Below, in pieces: positions 1 to 6,351 of a stretch of 7,529 nt of DNA. Source of the DNA: Tannerellaceae bacterium (GTDB lineage Bacteria > Bacteroidota > Bacteroidia > Bacteroidales > Tannerellaceae); assembly GCA_031267775.1 (NCBI GenBank), contig JAIRYL010000026.1:1-7529 (forward strand). Reading direction: 5' to 3'. The position numbers and the translations under genes are program-made. The notes beneath the pieces were generated by a model. It did not search any database. It saw only the letters and a list, made by a program, of their open reading frames with translations, and had not been told where the DNA came from. How positions within the stretch are numbered: position 1 is the first letter of the stretch; every line of letters starts with the position of its first letter.

Positions 1-1159
1 TACGCAAGACCACGCCGCCGCCGCTATTGCCGCCACAGGCGTGCCCGTTTTTGCCTGGAAGGGGGAGACGCTTGAAGAATACTGGTGGTGTACGGACATG
101 GCGCTCCGTTTTCCCGAAGGAAAAGGACCTCATCTGATTGTAGATGATGGCGGCGACGCATCCCTCCTGATACATATGGGATACAAAGCCGAGAATGACG
201 CCGAAACTATCAACCGGAAAGGTAGCAACCACGAAGAGCAGGTGATACTGGATACGATTCGCCGTATTCTGTCTGAAGATAACAAACGCTGGCATGGCAC
301 GGTAGCCGGAATGAAAGGCGTATCGGAAGAAACAACCACGGGGGTGCACCGTTTATATCAAATGATGGAGAAAGGCGAACTGTTAGTACCCGCTATTAAT
401 GTGAACGACTCGGTAACAAAATCTAAGTTTGATAATCTGTATGGCTGCCGCGAATCGCTGGCCGACGGAATCAAAAGGGCTACCGATGTAATGATTGCCG
501 GGAAAGTAGTGGTAGTAGCCGGCTACGGCGACGTAGGTAAAGGTTGCGCACATTCCATGCGTTCCTACGGCGCTCGCGTGCTTGTAACCGAAATTGATCC
601 TATCTGCGCTTTACAAGCGGCTATGGAAGGTTTTGAAGTTACCACCATGGAAGAAGCCGTAAAAGAAGGAAATATCTTTGTCACCACTACCGGCAACAGG
701 GATATTATTACCATTGGACACATGTCTCAAATGCCGGATCAGGCAATTGTTTGCAACATAGGCCATTTCGACAACGAAATTCAGGTAGACAAACTGGTGA
801 ACTATCCCCAGATAACACACACAAATATCAAGCCGCAAGTAGATAAATATACATTTCCCGGCGGAACCAGTATTTTTTTATTGGCAGAAGGCCGTTTAGT
901 GAATTTGGGATGCGCCACAGGACATCCGTCATTTGTAATGAGTAACTCATTTACCAATCAGGTATTAGCACAAATAGACTTGTGGAAAGAGGCTTATGAA
1001 ATAGGCGTTTACCGCCTTCCCAAGCGATTAGACGAAGAAGTTGCCCGCCTGCACCTGGAACGAATTGGCGTTAAGCTTACCCGGTTAACGCAGGAACAGG
1101 CAGATTATATCAGCGTCTCTGTCGACGGCCCATACAAAGCAGATCATTACCGGTATTGA
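1..1159 (+). CDS. ahcY: S-adenosylhomocysteine hydrolase (adenosylhomocysteinase), 5'-truncated by the window edge
   Basis: Cytosolic NAD-dependent enzyme that splits S-adenosylhomocysteine into homocysteine and adenosine, removing the inhibitory product of methyltransferases. The reading frame is open from base 2, and its first residues TQDHAAAAIAATG match the conserved STQDHAAAAIA segment, so the true start lies upstream. The GTG at 41 is internal. Visible family features are the substrate-site DDGGD (about 154-168), EETTTGV (about 326-346), the NDSVTKSKFDNLYG active-site stretch (about 403-441), the Rossmann motif GYGDVGKG (521-544), GHPSFVMSNSF (about 919-951) and the C-terminal KADHYRY that reaches into the neighbouring subunit's NAD site. 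Between DDGGD and EETTTGV lies an extra segment of about 40 residues. This marks the long bacterial form rather than the shorter mammalian form. It ends in TGA 19 bases before the next gene, with no terminator. Identity is near certain; the link to the glycan genes is probably positional only. Confidence 0.97.
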   Translation, partial: TQDHAAAAIAATGVPVFAWKGETLEEYWWCTDMALRFPEGKGPHLIVDDGGDASLLIHMGYKAENDAETINRKGSNHEEQVILDTIRRILSEDNKRWHGTVAGMKGVSEETTTGVHRLYQMMEKGELLVPAINVNDSVTKSKFDNLYGCRESLADGIKRATDVMIAGKVVVVAGYGDVGKGCAHSMRSYGARVLVTEIDPICALQAAMEGFEVTTMEEAVKEGNIFVTTTGNRDIITIGHMSQMPDQAIVCNIGHFDNEIQVDKLVNYPQITHTNIKPQVDKYTFPGGTSIFLLAEGRLVNLGCATGHPSFVMSNSFTNQVLAQIDLWKEAYEIGVYRLPKRLDEEVARLHLERIGVKLTRLTQEQADYISVSVDGPYKADHYRY

Positions 1160-1178
1160 TCAAAAACGCCAGAAAGAC

Positions 1179-2732
1179 ATGAAAGAAAATCAAGTAACGA
1201 AAGATTCGCGAATATTTTATTATATCGTTGGATTAATCGTTGTTTTTCTTATCGCATTCACTTATATTTTCGATAAGAAGTTAGACCTGAATGGAGATAA
1301 TGCCGAATATTATGTATTGGCTACCTCTATTGCCGGCGGGCATGGATATTCGGATATTACAAATGAAATGCACCATTCTTCTAATATATTTCCTCCGGGA
1401 TATCCTCTGTTAATGTCTGCGATAAGAATAGTTACAGACAGTATTATCCCCCAGAAGGTTTTAAACGGACTCTTTTTGCTGTCGTCGACCCTCCTGTTCT
1501 TTTTATTTATCAGGAAAAATAAATTGCCCGATTCAATGGCCTTTGTAGCGTGTGCCATTATCTTATTGAATTACCAGGTATTACATTTTGCAACCATGAT
1601 GATGAGCGAAATGTCTTTCCTGTTTTTCTCCGTGTTATCCCTCTGGCTTTTGTCTAAAATGGATGAAGAAAAGCCATTTTGGAAAGATCCTTATTTCTAT
1701 TCGGCGATAGTAACGGTCGCCTATGCATACCATATCCGTACGCAAGGCATAGCGCTGGCCGCTGCCGTTACCGGCTACTTTTTGTTTACGAAGCGCTGGA
1801 AACAACTACTTGCGTTTGCCGGAGGTTTTGCCGTTTGCTTACTTCCATGGATACTTAGAAACAAGATAGCCGACGTGGGTCAAAGCCGCTATATAAGTAT
1901 GATTGCCATGTCCAATCCCTGGCGGCCGGAAGAAGGGGCATTGGGTTTTGGAGAGATACTCGGCCGGTTTTTCGAAACATTCGGCATGCTGGTAACAAAG
2001 GCTGTTCCCAATTCTATTTTGCCATACGCCTCCGTAGACTACAATGCTGCAACAACAGGAGAATGGGCGCTTGCCGTCGTCCTGTTTGCATTCATAGGGA
2101 TTGGCATGTGGCGGTTCGGTAAGTTCAAGTATTTATTTTTGTTTTATACAATCGCTACTTTTGGCGTAATATCATTGTTCAGTACGCCCAGCGAGAATCG
2201 CTATATTACGCCCCTGTTACCCTTTCTGGAAGTTAGTCTGTTAGTCGGTTTGTATACGGGGCTATCCGCAGGAATCCGGAAAATGAATCTTGCAAAACAA
2301 TTCTCTCCCTGGATATTACTTGTGGCCGTATTCTTCTCTTATCCAAAATTAGAACGATTGCATGCGCAAAATAATACGCCCTATCCGCCTAATTATCAGA
2401 ATTATTTTACCATAGCGGAAGAAGCGCATAAACAACTGCCGGCAAATACGGTGATTTGTTCCAGAAAACCCATGCTTTTTTATATGTTCGGCCAAACGGC
2501 GGTTTCTTCTTATGCATGGACAGAAGATGATAAAGCATTAATTAAAGGATTGATCGATTCAAAAACAGACTATGTGGTATTGGAACAATTAGGTTACAGT
2601 TCCACGGCCAGGTATCTGTATCCGGCTATACAGAACAATCTTGAATTATTTCCGGTAGTAATGCATCTGCCCAATCCCGATACGTATCTGCTAAAGTTTG
2701 AACGGGAAAAAGCAATAGAAAAATTCAGATAA
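1179..2732 (+). CDS. Polytopic GT-C type glycosyltransferase (GT39/ArnT-like family)
   Basis: A 517-residue integral membrane protein with about 10-11 hydrophobic segments: roughly residues 12-31, 93-112, 118-135, 143-159, 171-185, 190-204, 208-226, 294-312, 317-334, 343-362 and 374-388. A soluble tail follows to 517. The first outside loop has LNGDNAEYY (37-45, with D40) and NIFPPGYPLL (69-78). This is the usual GT-C arrangement of an acidic catalytic residue just after helix 1 and a PPGYP-type loop. SENRYITPLLPF (338-349) resembles the RY-x-x-P-LLP motif common in these proteins. Family members transfer a sugar from a polyprenyl-phosphate donor on the periplasmic face; acceptor and sugar cannot be read from sequence. 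The ATG is preceded by only a weak AGAAAG. It lies 19 bases after ahcY and 5 bases before the GtrA gene, a pairing that fits use of a flipped lipid-linked sugar. The fold class is well supported; the exact activity is unknown. Confidence 0.82.
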   Translation: MKENQVTKDSRIFYYIVGLIVVFLIAFTYIFDKKLDLNGDNAEYYVLATSIAGGHGYSDITNEMHHSSNIFPPGYPLLMSAIRIVTDSIIPQKVLNGLFLLSSTLLFFLFIRKNKLPDSMAFVACAIILLNYQVLHFATMMMSEMSFLFFSVLSLWLLSKMDEEKPFWKDPYFYSAIVTVAYAYHIRTQGIALAAAVTGYFLFTKRWKQLLAFAGGFAVCLLPWILRNKIADVGQSRYISMIAMSNPWRPEEGALGFGEILGRFFETFGMLVTKAVPNSILPYASVDYNAATTGEWALAVVLFAFIGIGMWRFGKFKYLFLFYTIATFGVISLFSTPSENRYITPLLPFLEVSLLVGLYTGLSAGIRKMNLAKQFSPWILLVAVFFSYPKLERLHAQNNTPYPPNYQNYFTIAEEAHKQLPANTVICSRKPMLFYMFGQTAVSSYAWTEDDKALIKGLIDSKTDYVVLEQLGYSSTARYLYPAIQNNLELFPVVMHLPNPDTYLLKFEREKAIEKFR

Positions 2733-2737
2733 GATAG

Positions 2738-3163
2738 ATGAGCAGAAAATTAAAAGACATATTAATACATAAATCCAATAATTTACTGGTTCAGTTGGTA
2801 CGTTATACATTTGTTGGCGGACTGGCATTCCTTGTAGACTTTGGCCTGCTATTCATGTTAACCGAATATGCCGGATTTCACTATTTATTATCTGCAACCT
2901 GTTCATTTATTATCGGATTATTAGTTAATTACTATATCAGCGCTATATGGGTATTCGGCCCGTCATCTTATAAAAAAGGAGTAGAATTCCTGTTATTTGC
3001 CGTAATAGGCGTAATAGGCTTAGGCCTTAACGATTTATTGATTTGGATATTTACGGAGAAATTCGGGATTTATTATATGCTGTCGAAACTGATAACGGCA
3101 ATATTAGTTTATATGTGGAACTTTTTGGGAAGAAGATATCTTATATTTAACAAAGAAAACTAA
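2738..3163 (+). CDS. GtrA-family four-helix membrane protein (putative polyprenyl-linked sugar flippase)
   Basis: A 141-residue protein, the usual GtrA size, with four predicted membrane helices at about residues 23-41, 48-73, 83-105 and 110-130. Family signatures are the RYTFVGG(x)AFLVDF opening (22-35), NYYISAIWVF (64-73) and the closing NFLGRRYLIF (128-137). GtrA proteins are thought to move polyprenyl-phosphate-linked sugars across the inner membrane or to assist that process, as in O-antigen glucosylation and mycobacterial arabinan assembly; direct biochemical proof is limited. The gene starts 5 bases after the glycosyltransferase stop and ends 4 bases before the flavoprotein, so all three are likely co-transcribed. 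No Shine-Dalgarno is visible, which is common in Bacteroidota. The usual GtrB-type polyprenyl-phosphate sugar synthase is absent from the window. Base composition is AT-rich: 15 and 19 G+C in the two 60-base lines I counted, 2881-2940 and 3061-3120. Confidence 0.88.
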   Translation: MSRKLKDILIHKSNNLLVQLVRYTFVGGLAFLVDFGLLFMLTEYAGFHYLLSATCSFIIGLLVNYYISAIWVFGPSSYKKGVEFLLFAVIGVIGLGLNDLLIWIFTEKFGIYYMLSKLITAILVYMWNFLGRRYLIFNKEN

Positions 3164-3167
3164 CAAT

Positions 3168-4745
3168 ATGGCACAGACAAAAAAGCAGGCAATCATTATA
3201 GGAGCAGGGCCGGCCGGTTTAACTGCAGCCTACGAATTACTAAAGAAGAGCCATATTCATCCTGTTGTATTTGAAGAATCAAATGATATAGGAGGAATAT
3301 CCAAAACCGTAGAACATAATGGCAACAGAATAGATATTGGCGGGCACCGGTTTTTTTCTAAAAATGATACCGTTATGCAATGGTGGCGGCAAGTGATGCC
3401 TATTCAGGGAAAAGCCTCAAGAGATGATTTACTTATTCCTGCAGATAAAGAATTAGTTGAAAACGGGCCAGACCCGGAGACAACAAATCGTGTAATGCTT
3501 ATTCGCAGGCGTATTTCAAGAATTTTTTATTTAAAAAAATTCTTTGAATATCCGATTTCCCTGAAGCTTGAAACATTCCGAAACATGGGTTTTATTCGTA
3601 CAATAAAAGCTGGATTTGGATATATATGGTCTGCTATCTTCAAAAGAAAGGAACACTCATTGGAAGACTTCTATATCAATCGTTTTGGAAAATCCTTGTA
3701 CAACATGTTTTTTGAGAATTATACTGAGAAGGTATGGGGCGTACATCCTTCCGAATTGGGCGCAGATTGGGGCGCTCAGCGCGTAAAGGGACTTTCTCTG
3801 TCAGGCGTGCTTATTCACATCATCAAGAAGACATTTTCTTCCAAACAGTCAATAGAACAAAAAGGTGCGGAAACGTCTCTTATCGAACAGTTTATCTACC
3901 CTAAATTAGGTCCGGGACAATTATGGGAAACAGTAGCTTCGGATATTGAAAAAAAAGGAGGTAATGTTTATAAGAATTGTAAAGTAACAGGTATAAGAAT
4001 AGAAAACAATAAAGTAATTGAGGCGGAAATAGAAGAAAATGGCCTAACTCGAACGACGCCTTGCGATTATCTTTTCTCTTCTATGCCTGTAAAGGATTTA
4101 ATAGCCGCAATAAAAGGAATTGAAGTACCTGGAGAGGTGAGGAAAGTGGCAGAAGAATTACCTTATAGAGATTTTATTACCGTCGGCCTGCTGGTGGATA
4201 AACTGAAGATAAAGAATAAAACTAAAATCAAAACATATAACGAGCGGATACCTGATACATGGATATATATTCAGGAAAGGGATGTTAAAATAGGCCGCTT
4301 GCAGATATTTAACAATTGGTCTCCTTATATGGTAGCTGATTATGAGAATAAGATATGGATTGGGCTTGAATATTTCTGTACCGAAGGGGATGAAATGTGG
4401 AATATGCCGCCGGATCAGTTTATACAGAGGGCGATTGATGAATTGGTAAAGATTGAAATAGTAGAATATATGGATATTTGCGACTCGGTACAATTAAAAG
4501 TAAAAAAAGCGTATCCGTCTTATTATGGAAGTTATTATCAATTAGATAAAGTAATCGCTTTTTTATCAGGAATCGAAAACTTATATTGTATTGGAAGAAA
4601 TGGACAGCATAGATACAATAATATGGACCATTCCATGTTAACGGCTATGACAGCGATAGATTGTATTCTTGCCAATAAGAGTGATAAATCTATTATATGG
4701 GAAGTTAATACAGAAGAGGAGTATCATGAAAACAAAAATAAATAA
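3168..4745 (+). CDS. FAD-dependent oxidoreductase, UDP-galactopyranose-mutase/HemY-like, of unknown substrate
   Basis: A 525-residue soluble flavoprotein. The N-terminal Rossmann dinucleotide motif IIGAGPAGLTAAYEL (10-24) is followed by an acidic residue at the end of strand 2 (VVFEES, 33-38). Next come the IGGISKTV and IDIGGHRFFSK stretches (41-65) that surround the flavin in this superfamily. FFENYTEKVWG (181-191) and the C-terminal CIGRNGQHRYNNMDHSM (474-490) resemble UDP-galactopyranose mutase, whose second flavin motif has a GR-x(4-5)-Y-x-x-MD pattern. It is longer than typical mutases (about 370-390 residues) and lacks any membrane segment. Such proteins are often auto-named protoporphyrinogen oxidase or amine oxidase, but the neighbours here (GtrA, GT-C and heptose synthesis) argue for a sugar or lipid-linked sugar substrate rather than haem. 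The gene is strikingly AT-rich inside. Membership in the superfamily is firm; the reaction is not known. Confidence 0.8.
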   Translation: MAQTKKQAIIIGAGPAGLTAAYELLKKSHIHPVVFEESNDIGGISKTVEHNGNRIDIGGHRFFSKNDTVMQWWRQVMPIQGKASRDDLLIPADKELVENGPDPETTNRVMLIRRRISRIFYLKKFFEYPISLKLETFRNMGFIRTIKAGFGYIWSAIFKRKEHSLEDFYINRFGKSLYNMFFENYTEKVWGVHPSELGADWGAQRVKGLSLSGVLIHIIKKTFSSKQSIEQKGAETSLIEQFIYPKLGPGQLWETVASDIEKKGGNVYKNCKVTGIRIENNKVIEAEIEENGLTRTTPCDYLFSSMPVKDLIAAIKGIEVPGEVRKVAEELPYRDFITVGLLVDKLKIKNKTKIKTYNERIPDTWIYIQERDVKIGRLQIFNNWSPYMVADYENKIWIGLEYFCTEGDEMWNMPPDQFIQRAIDELVKIEIVEYMDICDSVQLKVKKAYPSYYGSYYQLDKVIAFLSGIENLYCIGRNGQHRYNNMDHSMLTAMTAIDCILANKSDKSIIWEVNTEEEYHENKNK

Positions 4746-4747
4746 AC

Positions 4748-5782
4748 ATGCTATACCGAAGTAAAGCCCCTTTCAGATTGGGTATTGCAGGAGGCGGAAC
4801 AGATGTTTCTCCTTATTCCGATATATATGGCGGGGCTATTTTGAACGTAACAATCAACTTGTATGCGCATGCTACAATCCGTCCGCTTACGGATGGGAAA
4901 GTACGCTTTGTACATGTTGATGAACATATTGTGGAAGAGTTTGATGCGGTAAGCCAATTACCGCTTGATGGGCGTCTGCCGCTTCAGCGGGGTATTTATA
5001 ATTCGATTGTATCGAAATATAATCATGGACAACCCTTGTCTCTGGAGTTGACTACTTCGATGGACGTTCCTTCCGGATCAGGGCTTGGCACATCGTCTAC
5101 ATTGGTTGTAGCTATTCTGGGAGCTTATGCAGAATGGCTGAAACTTCCCCTCGGAAAATATGATATCGCTCATTATGCTTATGAAATAGAACGGATCGAC
5201 TTAAAAATGGCGGGAGGTAAACAAGACCAGTATGCCGCTACGTTTGGCGGAGTGAACTTTATGGAATTTCTGGAGGAGGATAAGGTGATTGTGAATCCGC
5301 TCCGGATAAGTTATGATATTTTGCAGGAATGGGCTATGAATACCGTTCTTTTTTATACAAGGCAACAACGTATTTCCGGGCATATTATTGAAGAACAGGT
5401 GGAAAACGTAAAAAGGAAAAACGAATCGCTGGAGGCCATGCATAAAGTAAAGGAAGAAGCTTTCCGCATGAAGAATTGTCTTTTGCGCGAGGAGCTTTGG
5501 GAACTGGGTAAGGCTCTTAACGTAAGCTGGACGAATAAAAAGAAAATGGCCAGACAGATATCCAATGAATTTATCGATCATATCTATGAAACGGCGATAT
5601 CTAATGGAGCTTTGGGGGGTAAGATATCCGGCGCGGGCGGAGGGGGATTTATGTTTTTCTATTGTCCCGGAAATACGCGCTACAAAGTGGCCGAAACATT
5701 AATAAAACAGGAAATAGGGGAAATACAACAGTTTGAATTTTCGAAGAAAGGATTAACAACATGGACGGTAAAGCAACAATAA
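4748..5782 (+). CDS. hddA: D-glycero-alpha-D-manno-heptose 7-phosphate kinase (GHMP family)
   Basis: Cytosolic kinase that phosphorylates C1 of heptose 7-phosphate to give the alpha-1,7-bisphosphate, step two towards GDP-heptose. The 344-residue length fits HddA. GHMP motifs appear in order: SKAPFRLGIAGGGTDVSPYS (5-24), which is typical of HddA rather than galactokinase or mevalonate kinase; the ATP-binding PSGSGLGTSS (108-117); AGGKQDQYAA with a likely catalytic aspartate (155-164); and KISGAGGGGFMFF (292-304). The start is fixed: an in-frame TAA lies at 4739-4741, only six bases upstream, so ATG 4748 is the first possible ATG and puts the family N-terminus at residue 1. It follows the flavoprotein stop by two bases and overlaps gmhA by 22 bases. 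The four downstream-pathway genes sit together, which strongly supports HddA over other sugar kinases. Composition is clearly richer in GC than the gene before it. Confidence 0.93.
   Translation: MLYRSKAPFRLGIAGGGTDVSPYSDIYGGAILNVTINLYAHATIRPLTDGKVRFVHVDEHIVEEFDAVSQLPLDGRLPLQRGIYNSIVSKYNHGQPLSLELTTSMDVPSGSGLGTSSTLVVAILGAYAEWLKLPLGKYDIAHYAYEIERIDLKMAGGKQDQYAATFGGVNFMEFLEEDKVIVNPLRISYDILQEWAMNTVLFYTRQQRISGHIIEEQVENVKRKNESLEAMHKVKEEAFRMKNCLLREELWELGKALNVSWTNKKKMARQISNEFIDHIYETAISNGALGGKISGAGGGGFMFFYCPGNTRYKVAETLIKQEIGEIQQFEFSKKGLTTWTVKQQ
5747..5752 (+). promoter_or_regulatory. Ribosome binding site of gmhA inside the hddA coding region
   Basis: AAAGGA ends eight bases before the ATG at 5761 and is one of the few good Shine-Dalgarno matches in this window. 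It lies within the end of hddA and supports starting gmhA inside the hddA coding region, giving a 22-base overlap. Confidence 0.55.
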
Positions 5783-6351
5783 AACAGCGTTTAACGCAAC
5801 ATCAGGATACGATACAAAGGATTCTTGCCGACGAAGGGCTACAGGATACTATCTTGAAAGCAGTAAACGCAATAGTGGATTGTTTTAATACAGGCGGAAA
5901 AGTTTTCTTTTGCGGTAATGGAGGAAGCGCCGCCGACGCGCAACATCTGGCGGCAGAATTTTCCGGAAGATTTTATATAGACCGCGCCGTATTGCCTTCG
6001 GAAGCCCTGCATTGCAATACTTCTTATCTAACGGCTGTAGGAAACGATTATTCTTTCGATATTATATATGCCCGTTTAATATCGGGTATAGGGAAAGAAG
6101 GCGATATATTGGTTGGGCTTTCCACTTCCGGCAATTCAACCAATATTGTAAAAGCTTTTGAAGTTTGTAAAGAGAAAGGCATAATAACCATCGGCTTTAC
6201 CGGCGAAACAGGCGGGAAGATGAAAACCGTTTCCGACTATCTGATTCATATACCTTCAACCGATACGCCTCGCATTCAGGAGGCGCATATAACCATTGGA
6301 CATATCGTTTGCGAATTTGTAGAAACCGCTATTTTTGCTAATAAAAAATAA
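5761..6351 (+). CDS. gmhA: Sedoheptulose 7-phosphate isomerase (phosphoheptose isomerase)
   Basis: Converts sedoheptulose 7-phosphate from the pentose phosphate pathway into D-glycero-D-manno-heptose 7-phosphate, the entry step for bacterial heptose. The 196-residue length is typical. It has a single SIS domain with GNGGSAADAQH (52-62) and LSTSGNS (120-126), which bind the phosphate. H62, E66, Q173 and H181 fall where characterised GmhA proteins place their zinc ligands (H61, E65, Q172, H180 in the Burkholderia pseudomallei enzyme), shifted by one, so the active site looks intact. The glutamate and second histidine are also the proposed acid/base pair. The gene overlaps hddA by 22 bases and shares one base with hddC (TAATG), so translation of the three is probably coupled. 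Alternative SIS proteins such as DiaA are less likely given the ligand set and the neighbours. Confidence 0.95.
   Translation: MDGKATIKQRLTQHQDTIQRILADEGLQDTILKAVNAIVDCFNTGGKVFFCGNGGSAADAQHLAAEFSGRFYIDRAVLPSEALHCNTSYLTAVGNDYSFDIIYARLISGIGKEGDILVGLSTSGNSTNIVKAFEVCKEKGIITIGFTGETGGKMKTVSDYLIHIPSTDTPRIQEAHITIGHIVCEFVETAIFANKK

Noticed and set aside
41..43. GTG 41 as the start of ahcY
   Set aside because: The frame is open to base 2 and the residues before 41 match the conserved STQDHAAAAIA segment, so the gene begins left of the window.
424..431. TAAGTTTG, a TAnnTTTG-type -7 element inside ahcY
   Set aside because: No TTTG element is found at the proper distance upstream, and the bases encode the conserved SKFDN active-site stretch.
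1142..1161. Imperfect palindrome over the ahcY stop as a transcription terminator
   Set aside because: With a CCGG loop the stem is eight pairs with one mismatch and AT-rich, and it is followed by CAAAAACGCC rather than a T-run, so it does not look like an intrinsic terminator on the plus strand.
2806..2813. TACATTTG, a TAnnTTTG-type -7 element inside gtrA
   Set aside because: The nearest TTG is only about eight bases upstream instead of about twenty, and the bases encode the conserved RYTFVGG motif.
3001..3018. Two tandem copies of CGTAATAGG
   Set aside because: This encodes the repeated VIG-VIG part of a membrane helix in the GtrA protein; two short copies are explained by amino-acid composition.
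5201..5581. Open frame of 126 codons on the minus strand inside hddA
   Set aside because: It lies opposite a well-supported kinase gene, shows no recognisable motif and has no separate context; it is a shadow of hddA codon use.
6308..6337. Bacteroidota-like promoter (TTTG, 18 bases, TATTTTTG) before hddC
   Set aside because: The match is close, but the spacer is slightly short, it lies wholly inside gmhA coding sequence, and it would leave almost no leader before ATG 6351. Chance is likely in such AT-rich codons.
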